From contig NC_136010.1 in the NCBI RefSeq assembly GCF_048128805.1, positions 29,513,980 through 29,577,979 on the forward strand: DNA of 64,000 bases, given 5' to 3'. Position numbers and translations under genes: made by a program. Source of the DNA: Centroberyx gerrardi (taxonomy: Eukaryota > Chordata > Actinopteri > Beryciformes > Berycidae). Below the pieces are notes generated by a model, which saw only the letters and a program-made list of their open reading frames with translations, searched no databases and was not told the DNA's origin. Each line of letters begins with the position of its first letter. Positions within the stretch are counted from its first letter, which is position 1. Below are positions 35,401 through 49,574 of the stretch, piece by piece.

Positions 35401-38400
35401 GCTGCTGGCAATATTTTAGGTCAATGTGCAAAAACATACTGCATTTCCTAATGTGCTGTTTCATGTTTCTAGGAAGGCAATCCAAGCTGAGTCAACACAG
35501 ATCAGAAATATAGATGCCAAATCTTTTCCTGCGCACACAAACTACTACAGTGGTACACTACAGTAGACTCTGTTCTTGCATAGGTTAGATGAAATACGGT
35601 GATACCTGCTGTCTGCTTCTCAAAACTTGTGCCAGGTGTTTCCCCACCTCTGCTGAGCGGCTAAGACAAACAGACCAGGGGTTATCGATGACACTGGCTG
35701 CTGCCAGCAGAGATGCGGGCCACGTCAGAGCTGCCAAGATGCCTGGACGGCGACAAGGTGTACAACACAGCGATTCAGTAACAACAAACACCCAGCACAG
35801 CCAGGGGTCAATACAACTCAAAGACAATGACTAGATGAGATAGCTGGGATTGGTTGACAGAGATAACTCTTTACAGTCAATCACCAGAATGACTTTTGAT
35901 CCCAGAGGAGGTTTTGCCGGTCAGGTGAGGTCGCTCTTGAGGCCTTCTTTCCTAATATAGATCCAATAAATAGACTGGCTGCCTCACCATCCTCCTACCT
36001 GAGAGGACGGTGTACTTCAGAGCCTCCTGTGCCACTATGCTGACCAGCCCGTCCAACAGAGAGGCCATGGCTGAGCCCAGATCCCTGAGGAAGCGTGACT
36101 CCCACACCAGGCAGTACTGCTCCCCGCACTCCCCCAGGCTGCACCATGGGGCCTGGAACGAACCTGGAAGGCAGCAGTGGTGTTGGGGGTGAGGTAGTAC
36201 CAGGCAGTTGAGGAACAGACTAAGTACCACTTGTACCTGAAGTGTTTTGTATCCATTGTATTTGAAGGGGACACTGCTTGAAACTGACAATGTTTTGTTG
36301 GGGGAAGAGCATTGCTATTACACCGATTTATGTAAAAGCAAGTAAGTGGTTTGTTTGCAGAATCTAAACAGGACTCTCTCCTGGTATAGTTTGAAAACAG
36401 TGTCCAGAAATTTGCATTTTTGCATGTTTTAATTGATTTGCATTTAATGTACAACTCAATATGTTCAAAAACAATCAGACAATATGCCAACACTTATAAA
36501 GACACCCCTCTTCCCACAAACAAACTCACAATAAAGGAAGAAATAACAAAAGATGGGAAGGAAACTGAAGTAATGTGAAGGTCTTTTACATTTTTAATGG
36601 CTACAGTGCATGAGCCTAAGGTTCAGGTGTTATCACTTCATGATTTTTGCATGCAAAGGTGTTAATCCTTTGCATGCAAAATATTATGCTTACGCAAAAA
36701 AATGTAAATGTACTAGAACATTAACACAGACCATAATTGTAATCCAGTGGTTCTAGTGAGAGAGCATGAGGCTGGCCTACTGTATTTGCCGCTGCAGAGC
36801 CAGCCGGTCACTGCTATGGTCAGGTGAAGATGTTTCCCAGAACTCAGTGGCAGGAATTCAAATTCCTCTATTGCTCCAACACACTTGTTCATCTTATAGC
36901 CTGGAGAGAGAAAGTAAGAAAATGAGAGAGGAGTAGAGAAGACCAATAACCAAGGAGAAGAAGAGAAATGCTACAGACATGGGTAGGTAAAATAGCGAAA
37001 GCAAGACAAAAAATGTGTACTTATCAAATTTTGGCAAAATTTTGAAGGTGACAACTTCACCACAAAATCTTCTGTCATCCAGTGTTCCTACCAGTCAATC
37101 CAGCCCCTGCTGCTCCAAACAGGGAGGCCATGATGGCAATGCCAGTGGCTGAGCCCAGAGCTGCAGCCCCTCCTGCCCCCAGCACAGCGCTGGCCCCTGC
37201 TGCCACCAAAGGTGCTGCCAGCCCACCTGTCACACCTGGCAAAGACACACACAGAAACTAATTTGAAACAGCGCACATATTTAAAAGGGACAGTGTTATG
37301 GACAAAGGTTAAGCCTACGGTAGGAAAAATACAGCTCCTGAATGTGTGTGGTAGAGAGAATTGGTGCAACCTCAGTTTGCATGAGTGTAAGCCCAAGGTA
37401 CAAATTAAATTCAATGAGCATCAATTTAAGGAACACAATGGAAGTAAGACATGCAATCTTTATGTGTCATCCTGATAGCCGTAACATTGTATGCTAACAC
37501 TGTACATTATATTTTACTAGACTAGTCTTTCTAGTCAAAAGATTAAATGTTCAGATGAAAGAAAATACTTTGTCATTGTATCATTGCAGGCCATTGCTTA
37601 CACATAAGATAGGTGTTACAGACGTCCAAGTAAATTATTCAAAAGCAAGTCAGTGTCCAAGGCAATAACAGACTAACCAATCACAGTTCCCCCGCCCACA
37701 GTGGCTAGGCCAATCAGGAGGTAGCGTCTTAATTTCCGTCCTCTCTCCTTCTTCAGCCGCCGAGATGACTCCTCTCTAATAGATGCAGAGCCAGACAGAC
37801 AATCTGTGAGTTGCAATAGTCTTATATTTATTTGTTCTAAAAATAAAGCTTCAAATGCCTCTTCAGCTAGTGCACTGAGGGTGGTTTCTTGGACAAAAAG
37901 AGCTGCTTGATTATACCATAGTACCATCTTTCTGCTGTCATCGTTTTGGATACGAGAGTGAGACTCACTGCAATGCTCAATAAGTCTAAGTGTTTCTGTT
38001 GTTAAATCAACCTTACAAGGTTGAGCAAAGGAGTACTAGCAAATATTAAGAGGGCAGAACATAAAATGAAGACCTTTTCCATCACATGTTGGAAGAGGCT
38101 GCTGGAAACTAAAGGCTTGATGAGAATCTAGTATTAAGTATCATGTAGGACCTGATAGCCTTAAAGCTGCACTAGGCAAGATTTTTATGTAAAAATTCAC
38201 CCCTCTCAGCAGCCGACATCACAAGGTGGGGCTGCAACAGAGATAAGTGTCTCATCCCCTCGAACAGAGATGCTGTAGATCAGCCCTATTTGTCAAAATG
38301 TTAGGTATGGACATTGGGGGAAAATCTTCTTGGTGCACAGGGAGTGACGAATCAAAACTTAAGAGCAAAATGCAAAAGGGTCTCCTGCAGGCGCTCTGTC

Positions 38401-40738
38401 CAGAGAAAGCTGGATTCACCAATGATGGCTGAACCTCTTCACCATCTCCACCCCCACCAGCCACTAAGAAGACACGAAAGTCCAAAGAGTACGCAGTTTA
38501 CTGACAGAACGTCAATGAAGTGAATGTTAATGGGTAATGGAGTCCTTCAAACTTCAAGCAAAATTTCAAGCAGTTATCTCTTACTGCCACTTGGGGCTGC
38601 CAAAGTGCAAAGTTGCCTTGTGCAGCTTTAAATGAAAAGCATGCTGACAAAAGATGTCATTTTGTGCAATGACAAAACCAACAATATGCAGAAACATTTT
38701 AACCACAAACAAACAGACTTACAGTTGGAGCCAGTCCTGAATGAAGGCAGTGACATAAAGAGACACACGTTATGCACCAATCAATGCAAAAACTTCACTC
38801 TCTCACATGCATAAATACTAATTGTCATTTCGTACCTATTCCATGTCCTTTTTACGCCCATCACTACACCCATTCCCAAACTCAGACACTCCAGATTCCT
38901 TCACTCCCTCACGGTCACAGACACATCCATACATTCATCCATCCATCCTACCATCCATCCATAGCTTACTCGCTCTCCTCTCCTCCTTCCCTCAGCCTCT
39001 CTCCCAGCGTCTCCTCAAACTCCTCCAGCTGCTGAAGAGAGACTCGTAGCAGACAGCTGACATGACGGATGAGAACCCTTGCTCTGGCATCATACTGGCC
39101 TGAGCAGGAAGAACAAGACAGTTTTATGGTAATAGGTTTATACAGTTTAACACCAAACTCAGAAGTAGAATTCTTAAATTCTACTAAATTCTTAAAAAAG
39201 GATTTTTACCGTCTTTGACAGCAAAAGACACCAGGTCCTGTAAAACAATGCGAGAGCCAGGTACAATGAGTATGTTTGGAACAATCCAGACTCAAAATTA
39301 GTAACCAGTAATCCATTACAAAGCAAAAAGGCTCCTCTAAACCTGATAATGCCAAACTACAAAATCAGCAAGAACTACTTGTATGATGGGGGTGGCCCCT
39401 GCTGCTAGCAGTGGTTCAGCCTTGAGGATGGAGAGGAAGGTGTCTGAGCCCTCAAAGCCCAGGCCTGACAGGAAAGCCCCCATGACTGGCATCACCGACT
39501 CATCCAGGTCCAGCCAGCAGACCAAGCCCTCCAGGTACTGCTCCCTGAACGCCCTGGAAAAACACACTTAATTTACTCAACCCAAATGACAGTTTAGTAA
39601 AAGCATTATTATTAAGCCATGTGTACAGGTGTCAGTTTGGGAAAGCAAGGTGTGGCACCTGATCCCTAATGCAAAGCGCAAACTACACAACCGTGACAAA
39701 CTTAAGATCTCTAAGATTTTGTGCTGACAAAATTAAGTATGTTTGAAAAACACCAGATGTTTGAGCAAGCACTGTTCGAAATGGGGACTACACAGATGTT
39801 ACAAGGAAGAACATCCATTACTAGTCTAGTCAGTACCAAATGCTCTGATGAGACACTTGTTACCTGTTTTCAGGCCCAGTAAACAGCTGGCCCAAGGAAA
39901 CTCCACACAGCCCCGCATAAGCAAAGCGGCCTGGTTCAGTCAGCTGTCTGCCAATCATTTCCTCTGGGTTTTGGTCACATGGGGCAGCTTGTGTTGTTCC
40001 TTCCCCCCCGGGGTCTAAGGTGATAAATGCAGATTGATTATTAACTTACTAGCAGTCTGATTCAGACACATAATACAAGAAACTAGATATGTGACACATA
40101 AGGTTCAAAGACACAGGGAGCAGTGTGAAAAGTAAAGAAAAGTGGAAAGTTGAAAGGTTTATTGAGATAAAGTGCTGCTTGGTAGAGAATCTACCCTCCG
40201 AATTTGCCAAAAGACCCAAACTATTCGAATGAAGTCAAGTCATCTTCTACCAGTTATGTTAACGTTAACGTTTGCCGATGAGCAAGGCATCAAACTGCCA
40301 GATTTTTAAATATATTTTGGTGTGACGTCTTCTCCTTGCACGAGAGAATGTGGGGCTAAATGGATTCGAACATTGTCCACTTCCTTGTCTTTTAATGGAC
40401 TGAGATAACTTTACCTTCAAGAGGCTGCTACACGTTACCGAAACAGACCGACGTGATTTTTAACTTCCTCTTACTTGAGCGAAGTCCCAAATAGAGGAAT
40501 TCTGACTAACGTAACGTTACAGCATATCCCAAGTGCCCTGACGTTAGCTGCGTATGACAGCTGGCTGTTGTTAGCCGTGCTATGCTAGCTAGCCAGTTAG
40601 CGAACAGTTCAAATGTAATGTAACATTTACGTTGCCGGTTTATTTACTTACTATACAGCTGTACTGGAGAAAATAACGCAAAATTCATGATGTACCTGGG
40701 GTAAACTTGGTGTCCGCACTTCTCTGTTTTTTCTCCAT
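32446..40738 (-). CDS. tmco4: Transmembrane and coiled-coil domain-containing protein 4
   Basis: Fourteen exons on the minus strand: 40738-40696, 40014-39864, 39553-39379, 39237-39210, 39099-38970, 37775-37678, 37235-37092, 36900-36781, 36163-35999, 35742-35606, 35290-35206, 34770-34653, 34318-34201, 33120-32446. They sum to 2187 nt, 728 aa, with every phase closing; human is about 634 aa. RYLLIGLATVGGGTVIG and the following Gly/Ala-rich segment (about 195-260) form the membrane region. Then come VGAIEEFEFLPL, VAQEALKYTVLSG, ALTWPASLL and IDNPWSVCL, as in human TMCO4. LIGFSLGARVIYYCLQEL carries the GxSxG nucleophile elbow with Ser408, typical of the DUF726 alpha/beta-hydrolase fold. VVLLGAPV and INVDLSSV follow. 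The extra length is a long acidic C-terminal tail in the last exon. Biochemical function is not established. Confidence 0.95.
38161..38631. mobile_element. TTAA-flanked DNA transposon copy (471 bp)
   Basis: Starts TTAAAGCTGCACTAGGCAAG and ends TTGCCTTGTGCAGCTTTAA. Ends and several interior words (AAGATTTTTATGTAAAAAT) match 12291-13218. It lies in tmco4 intron 5. Confidence 0.8.
40194..40350. repeat. Dispersed repeat shared by three gene-proximal sites, copy 3
   Basis: Shares CCGAATTTG, TGAAGTCAAGTC, GAGCAAGGCATCAAACTG, CAGATTTTTAAAT and TTTGGTGTGA with 16795-16950. It lies in tmco4 intron 1 and is the most diverged copy. Confidence 0.5.
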
Positions 40739-40771
40739 TGCTACTGTCACAACTCTGTAGTCTGAACTTTT

Positions 40772-41164
40772 GCTGCCTTCAAGTGTTGCTCGTAAGCTCC
40801 CGCCTCTGAAAACGAAACATGTAAACGCTGTCGCATATTCATGTGCATTTGATGGGAAATAATAACAATAACGACAACATAACAAAATGTATTGTTATTG
40901 GTGGGTGTTGTTTGATTTTTAGAACAACTGGCACAGAACCGCTTTGTGCTGCAGCGGCAAAATGAAGAGGGAAAATGTACATCAGGCGTACATTTAATGT
41001 TCTAATTAATTTAAAAGTCAAACGTTGTTGTATGCATCATTGTCACCATCAGTCGACAGCATGGCTTCTAAAATTCAACTTTCCCAGTCGTGATTACCAC
41101 TTTGTTGGCTCCTTCATGTGCGCTGAGGTTATAATCCAAATATTTTTACGGCACCTGAAGGCAT
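40772..41164. mobile_element. 393-bp MITE beside the tmco4 start codon
   Basis: Left end GCTGCCTTCAAGTGTT and right end GGCACCTGAAGGCATC are imperfect inverted repeats. The interior aligns with the 15646-16034 copy in several blocks (GTGCTGCAGCGGCAAAATGAA, CCCAGTCGTGATTACC, ATGTGCGCTGAGGTT). Its left end is 34 bp from the tmco4 ATG at 40738, on the upstream side, so tmco4 transcription probably starts inside it. Confidence 0.65.
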
Positions 41165-41340
41165 CACTTGTTTGCAACTTTTGCGTGACGTGAGGTCCAC
41201 GTACGCTCCTTGGGGATGTTTGCATGGATGTATTAAACTAGGATGTTTGGGACAGGGCAGGAGCAGGAGTGTGTTCAAGATTGAAACGTTTGGGAAAACG
41301 TGTTTGTTGGGAGAAACTCCTGATAGGGGTGCATATCTTT

Positions 41341-41480
41341 TTAGATCATGGATGGGCAACCAAGTGCCGTGGAGGGGCGAGAGTCTGCAGGTTTTTATTC
41401 CAGCCAAAGACTACAGCGGCTGATTTCACTGATTAGTACAACTTAAACCAGAGAAGATGAACCAATCAGTGAAATCACAG
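41341..41480. repeat. Dispersed repeat, copy 2
   Basis: GATGGGCAACC...GAGAGTCTGCAGGTTTTTATTCCA...CCAATCAGTGAAATCAC parallels 5320-5475. Confidence 0.6.
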
Positions 41481-44400
41481 GTCACAAAAGATCTAAATTC
41501 AGAGCTAGTACCATCATTGGCCAGTAGGTGTGAGTGTAACATCCATTATTTAGCATACGCTTCATATCCTTGTGGAACACTGATGTCTTCCCATCCCTCT
41601 GCAAAGACCTGGATACACTAGTTTTTATTATAGTTCATACATAGTTATTCACTTCAATGAGCTGAATGAGTACTCTTTTTTACTGCATGTTATTTTGAGA
41701 CTTGGGTATTTCCCCTGTACGCTATGAAATAAATGCACTTATTCATGCTTTGATATGCTTTGTTTCTATTCACAGAACTTCACTTAGTTTAGCATTGTTA
41801 CAAGGCCTGTCTGTCTGTCTGCCACCCCCAACATGCTTTCTCTCCTCCCTCCTCGGCTGTTCAGATATATAGTCTGAGGGCGATTGCCTGCCAACAACTC
41901 CAAAAAACAGCTTCACCCACGGACACCATGCAAGGAAACACATTGAAATCATTTGACCTGATGTTGCCGATGGCTGCGAATGCAACAGAAAACTCCATTG
42001 TTCAGTGATGTGCATTGGAGGAATGGATTATAACGGTGTGGGGTCACAAGCATAGAGAGAAAAAACCTACAATAGAGCAGTTCCTATGAATAATATGAGG
42101 AATGGGTAGCATTTGATGGGACACTGAGATGATCCTATTTTTGTGCAAGGGAGATATATCTCCCTCGCTCCCCCTTAGAAATGAAGTATTAGAATGAGGT
42201 CATAGCATGAGGTTAGCTTGTCTCCACATCCACATAAGGGGAAATCCACCCTGAAACACATAAAAATAACAGCTATATGTGATGTATCTTGCATTTCTGG
42301 GTCTAAATTACAACACTTCCTCACAAAATAACTCCTGAAATACACTGAACATCATAAATTGATTATATATAACAGTGTAAGAGTATCTGAGGGTGGATTT
42401 TCCCTTTAAGTGCATTTTTTCATGGTCTGATTCAATGCATAGTGATGAATCCTCTTCTCCTACATACACCAGCTTTTTCAATAGTTCACCCTTAATTCCT
42501 ATTGATCTGTGACTTTTGCTTGGGTATTTTCAGTCTGTCCCTCTCCCACCCTCTTTCCCGTCTGCTCCATCAGCTCCCGCTTCACTACTTGGCACCAGTC
42601 GTGTTCCCCCTTCTCATCTTCCAGTCTGCATTCTGTACTATTGCGGAGAGAGAGAGAGCAAGGCAAACACAGGAAAAGCATGTGGGGGCGGATGAAACTT
42701 CCACTAGGCCTTCATGTGGAGGGACTGTTAGTACAACCTGGACACTTTGTCAACATAATATCCTGGCCTTGTCAGGGAGGAATCTCTTACGTGTGTGCTG
42801 TATTTGTCTGTCTCAGCGAGGCATCCTGTTTATACAACCTCCTGTTCACAATCTCTAGTGTATCATAAACACTTCTTTATATGAAGAAAAGGTGCAGTTT
42901 AATTGCGAACGGGATGCGGTATAGTGCCTCTTTAGCTGGGATTCCTGTCTTCTTGTGTACCATAAAGAGTTATTAATGCAGCAAATACAGCAAGTACAAC
43001 ATACACAATTCACAATTATATGTACATGAGAAGGAGAATATTGAGTGGAGTATTGTTGGAAAACGCCCCTATGAGTTTTCCCTTTGCAGACTTGACCTTT
43101 TTCATCTTGCCTAGACTTGCGATCGGGGAAGCATAAAAGCTCGGCGTCTGACTTTGAGGACCTCGATGAAAAGCAGTGATAGAAGAGATCATTCAAGGTA
43201 TTCCCCCTGCTGTCTCTTGCGTAAAATTCAGCCTATGTATTTGTACACCTGTGTACAATAATACCCCATAGGCAAACAGTACTATTTCTACAGTTACCAG
43301 TGGATCGGCTTTACTTTCTATAGCTCCGTTTGCAGTGAAAAATTTGGTATCATCAGCAAAATTAGAAGTTTGGTTAATCCAAAATGTCCTCTAACACTAT
43401 TACAGTTTGATTTACCAGTACCTCACATAATTCAATGTTGCTTGTGTTTCCACATTTGCAAAATAATTCTACAGATTCTGCTATCCAATGCAGTTGTACC
43501 TTTGCTTGCCATCTTTGCGGTTTGTTTTGAGGTTTGGTTTGAGGTTGGTGTATCATTGTGTTTCATCACTTTGTGTTTCTATGTTTTATTGCTGTGAAAT
43601 TAAACTTGAATCAATCATCCATCTATTATTTCCCCAACACACACAAATAATATAACCTTTAGCTCGACGGTGTCTCCAGTGCTCAAGCAACTTCAAATGT
43701 CTTGCAGTTATTGAAAGACAGATTAAAGATTGTATGCGTGTAACTGTGTGGCATTTCACAACTCACTGAGGCAATCAAAATTTGCAAGACTGTGACATTT
43801 TGATGATTTACGGTTGTGAATGCAACAGTACAAAAAATGTTTTGCAAAATACACAGTCGATGTTGGTTGAAAACTTTGTATCTCCAAAATGTCAACTTTT
43901 TAGGAACTCAGAAAAACAGCCATGAGCACCTTTTTCAATTCATCCAGTGGGTTTTAGAAGCCCAAAAGGTCAGAAAATCTTCTCAGCTCATAGAGAACCA
44001 TGGAATTCTTCAACTGAAGTTAAAACAGGAAAATCACCATTTTTCTTTTCACATCATAGCAGGGAAGAAATATGGAAAAACTAGGGCAGGAGACTGATAA
44101 ACAACGTGTGTGATCTCTTTACTGTTTTAGGTTTATAATACTCCCTCACAGCTTATATTGATACTGTTTCTGTTCCATATACACTTGTATTCCACAGAAG
44201 CTTCAGGGGAAAAAGAAAAAAAAGACAAGCTCTCACCAGCAGCCTCCAAGTCTAACCCATTGCCCATCGATCTCCTCGGGGCTAAAAAACGCCTCTTCCC
44301 CCCCTTGTACTTGAGCTATGTCACACAACCTGCCACAGTGTGTGTGTGTATGTGTGTGTGCTCAGTCTTACAATGGATTACTCATTGAAAAACAGACAGG

Positions 44401-44633
44401 CAGACAGGCAGAGCTCACGGCAGACATGTTCAAACAACCCCTCCCCCCTCCATACCATATCACTAACAGACAATGTCAGGTTTCTTCTCATTTCTGTCAC
44501 CTTGACACTTGACGAGACGGGGAATATAAGACAGAGTGGACTGTCTGACCTCTGGGGCACTTGGGGAGAGTGGGAGTGTGTGTGTGTAGGGTAAAAGAAA
44601 GGGCAGGAAGTAGGAAACAGATAAAGGGAGAAG

Positions 44634-44675
<42 letters not shown>

Positions 44676-44869
44676 ATGGAAGTGAAAGGCATAGAGTGGA
44701 ACGGGGGTGAGGCAGCGGAATCTGGATGACAGGTGATTGTGTTAACAGGCAGGATGGGCCGGGCAGCAAGGCTGTCATCTGTCTGTCAGTAAAAGAACAG
44801 TGGGCTGTTCATCACATCTAGAGGTGCTTGAGTAAAAGCTCTGCAACCATAGAACACACACACATGCAT

Positions 44870-44906
<37 letters not shown>

Positions 44907-45253
44907 GTAGCTATACCTGGCCCAACAGGTCGACAGCGCAAACATCAGCATTGATAATCAGATTGGGCCAGGTGCCGAGAGTGCAGCTCCCCGAACAGTA
45001 TATGAATCTTTGTCTTTGTGTACATTCTCCTTCTATTTGTGCACTTCTTTAGAGCGAGTAGATACAAGAGAGGGGGGGTGGGTTGACTTACTGATAGCTT
45101 TGATAGGTTGCCAGGTCGCCCCCCCCGCCATCCCAACCCCCCCCCCCCCCGACTCAACCTGCCCTAACAGATTCCACTGCGGATGCACTTATAATTACAA
45201 CACATCCCCGCTTCTTTAAACCCTTCAGACATACCACAAAAGTGACTTCAGCT

Positions 45254-45307
<54 letters not shown>

Positions 45308-46159
45308 GCCTGTGTGTGTGTGTGTGTTTTTTTTTATGTGTGCGTGCACGTATCATGTGTACATGCAAGGACTTGCGTATGTGCACGTGTCTGCGTGTGT
45401 TTGTATAGTATACATGAGTGTTACTAAGGGTGGAAGGCAGCTGGATCTGCCAAGGGAGTGTGTGGGGTAAAGAGCAACGAGGGTCGCGGAATCACAAAGG
45501 GAGGAGTGAACGGAGAATCCAGCTGCTATCCGCCGAGGCCAAAACGCACTGGAGGACCAGCTGAAGAGAGGAAGGGAGGGGAGAGAGGAATCGATATTAA
45601 AAATAAGGAGAAGGAGAAAGGATAATGTGAATGAAAAGAAAATATGGGTGGATAAGTAGCAAAGAGGCAAATGTGGAAAAGATGAGGCAGGAAAGAAAGG
45701 ACATGGAGGCTTATTGGAATCCTTGCAATGTGAACGCTGATACAAACACCCTGCAGCACAGTACTGGACTGTGTGTGTGTGTGTGTGTGTGTATGTTACA
45801 TCCAGCCAACTGTACCAGCCTCTTTCCCACAGGCTGCATGAGCGGAGCCAGAACTGGGAGATCTCTGACATCGATGAGTCACTGCCAGTGACCTTTCTCT
45901 TGTGGTTACTGAATAAGTGGGATTTAGTATTGCTCGGCTTTACAAGGCATGTGAGGTTCTTTGAGGAGTTTATGATTTTGGATGCAAGTCCTTCGATTCA
46001 TGCGGCATGAGAGAACATTCGGAGCACAGTGAGGCTGCGAATGGAATTTCCTTTTGACATTGGTGAACTGTAGTCAACAATGCAGAAATAAATCATTCCT
46101 ACAGACAGATCTGTTCTTTTGTTTTAAGCTGACAAACTGTGTCAATGTAAAATATAACA

Positions 46160-46185
46160 ATAACAACAACAATAATAATAATAAC

Positions 46186-46226
<41 letters not shown>
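46160..46226. repeat. (AAT)n microsatellite
   Basis: More than 20 AAT/AAC triplets, pure at the right end. Confidence 0.95.
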
Positions 46227-46227
<1 letters not shown>

Positions 46228-48663
46228 CTGTATTACTTTATTTAGAACTCTTCCAAACAACTGCTACAAAGTGCATTACAGAACAAAGATAGGTCAACAA
46301 ACAGAAGGAAGCAAACACAAATGACAAAAAAATGGCCTCAGCCTGTGCTCCGAGCCAAACTCTGCTGTGCCTTAAAAGTTATCAGAGAAAGTCAATAATA
46401 TTTGTCACTGTGTATCACTGTGTGCTCATTCAGTGAGCCTCTTTATTTTGTAAATTGCGTGACTCTTTTCCTCAGTTCGTAAATGCAATTAAATCTTTGC
46501 AGCAAATGAACCAGCTATCCTGTGTTGTATGTCATTTCAAAGTAAATTATATCCAATTTGTCCCAATCGGTTTGTGCTCTTAATGAGCCAAAAAGATGAG
46601 GACATTTATCCTCTATCTATAAAGATAACCCCCCTACTATTCCTTCACACAGTGAGACCATTGTCTGAGTATAGCCATCTCAAGAGGAGCCAAGGCAGCC
46701 AGAGAGAGAACTTCCATCGACCCGACTTGGCAAAACCAGAAGCTGTGACATTTCACTGTGGAAACTTGCAGTGGGTGTTGGCCTCACCAATGCGGAGACT
46801 CCAATGCAGATTATTGCAAAACAGATGTTTTAACTGGTGCGATGGATCTAGCTGTACCCGTTTATCCCAAGACAGTGAGCAGATGCGGGTGCTTTTGTCC
46901 AAAGTTAAATATACATTTCCTTTGATTTATCTGTGAAAATGCGATCCTGGGTTTAACTGGACAGTTGGCTGTGTTTAGTGTAACTTGTCATATTTGTTTA
47001 GGAAAACCAGAGATAGAGTGTGTTCCCTGGTTGCAATTAGGTCTTGGGCTCCCCAAACATGGTGGGATATCATGCACTTCGTCAACCATTTTGTGCAGAG
47101 GAATTTAAAAAAACATCCAGAAAATAACCACTTTACTGTACATTCTATGAGTCTCGGGTTGGAGTTCCTCAATGATACCCTTTGGACCAGCTTGCTAACA
47201 CATTGGGAGCACACAGGAAACTGTAAAAGTTTAGGCAATGACTTTACAGGCCTTGTAACAAAGCTCGCAAGACAAGATCCACCATGAATATACATAGGAT
47301 GCTGACCATGGGAGATCAGGAAAACACCGCTGACGCAGGAACGGAAGAGCGGGAGTTGGTCAGGAAGGCAGTGGGCACTCGGTGATGGGAAATCCCTCTG
47401 ACTTCCCCCCCCGCTCTGTATTTTTAGTTTACTTTAATGGCTTTTATTTATGTCTGGTGTCAAAATCCAAAGTGCAGGAGGCAAAGAGCGTTCTTGGCAC
47501 TTGCCTCGGAGTTCGAGCAGTTTGCCTCAAACAGTCCAAAAATGAATTTTAGTATTTTGTCTGTATTCCCCTCATATCCAGCATCCCTTAGAATTTATCT
47601 CACTATTTTATCACCCTCACCCACATGTCCCTCGTTCTTCCTCCTAATCTCTTTCATCGGGAGGAAGGTTCAATCTCTGCTCTCCTTCATCTTCTCTCCT
47701 TTATCTTGATGACGCAGTTTGGGTTTCCGTTCACCGAGACCCGGAGAGAGCCAACGTTTTTGTCCTTTCCTTCCTCAAATCTCTACAAACGCATGTTACA
47801 CGATAAACCAAACCTCGGATACCATAGACTGGCAGAAGGGATGAAAAACACTGGCAAATATAGAACTGTGGAATTCACTTAACCATACTGTGTTCCAATA
47901 TGGTGCCAAATCCTCTGCAGCCAAGGTTTTAATGGGTAATTACAGCTAGGCCGCTGCTATGTGGCAAAAAGTTACAAGAAACTATATAACAGCCTATTAT
48001 CCTGGCTGCTAAACAGTTTCAGAATTCATCCAAAAACCTACCTCTCCTCCCAAATGATTTTTCCTGTTTTTCTATATTTCCATGTTATCACACCCTGAAT
48101 GTTGTGATGAACAAAATGTCGTAAACTCTTCCACCCCTTCAACGCCCTATTTCTGTTTTTGCCTCTCCTCGCGCTCCTCCTACTCCCTTTGCTGCCTTGC
48201 CCCATGCCAAAATGCTCTAGTTTATAATGTCTTTCCACCTTTTCCCTCCTTGGCTTCCAAGGAGCTCAACTAGAATCTGGCATCTCAAAGGAGTATTAAT
48301 TGGCATTCCGCAAGGACTGTGATGGTATGTGAGAATAAGTAGAAACAGATCACCGTTTAGGTTGCATAATGTGATGTACAGATTGAGGGAGTTGTGCTGA
48401 CATGACGTTGCGCTGGATGGAAACCACTGGCAATCTCTATGAAGGATTTCATCACAATGTCAAATGCGAAGGCAAGCTGCAGTACGTGTGCTGACACAGT
48501 TCAGTCAGTGACACATAATCTATCATTGGAAAACTCATACGATTGCAGATGTGAATAAATACAAACAGAAATGGGTTCATGTGCATGCACACACCCAAAC
48601 ACACACACACTCATGCACTGAATGTATTCAAATGTCTGCATATGCATGTAAGACTATGTACTG

Positions 48664-48696
<33 letters not shown>

Positions 48697-49472
48697 TCTC
48701 ATACACACACACCAAGTTGTCCCAGGTGGGGGTATACCATGTGTATCTAACTGATTTACAGCTGACTGACTGGAGTGTAATAAAGCACAGGAAGAGAACT
48801 CCCATCTGTAATATCCACAACAGCACAGTGTGGGTGACCACGGCCTTCGGAGGCCACAAGTCTGCATGTCAAAGCATGTTCAGTCGCTGGAGGAGGGCGC
48901 ACACAGCGAAACAAAAAATGTATGTTGCATGTCCAGCATGCAGTGAGGTTGTTAATGGATCATGAAGCAGCAGGCAATTGATGACTTCCCAGACATTTTG
49001 AATTAGATTTAAGCACCAGGAAACAACATTTTTCATTAACCAGACACAGATTTTAATTTCATAGCAGCCAAAGTAGTTTTTACAGTAGAAAATACTGATT
49101 GAATAAAAGGTTGGCTTCCTAGAATTAAAAGACTTACCAGCCACAATCATAATATCAGTGCTTGTGCTTGTGTAGGTCTGTTTGGCAACTATCTCTGTTT
49201 CAGTCATTGATCATTATATGGAATATATAGGTCAGAGAGAACCATCATAATGCTCCCCAATCCACTGACTGTAGTACAGTCTCAGTGTTTAGTTACTAGG
49301 TGTGTGTATTGGGAAGGGTGTGTTTATTGTCAATGTCTCACTGGAACAATAGAAGTATTTGGACACGATGCGTCACAGAGGAATCCAGACCTTTGTTCGG
49401 TCCCACTTGAATTCCTACTTCCTCTCCCATCCAATTATTCCCTCCTACCCCCATGTTCTTTCTTTGTTTCTC

Positions 49473-49574
<102 letters not shown>

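Noticed and set aside
43111-43172. Possible terminal exon ending KSSASDFEDLDEKQ-stop after an acceptor-like 'cttgcctag'
   Set aside because: The peptide looks protein-like, but it is only about 20 codons with no upstream exon I could join.
46529-46936. Plus-strand open frame of 135 codons
   Set aside because: No recognisable family, signal or splice context; length is within chance for this base composition.
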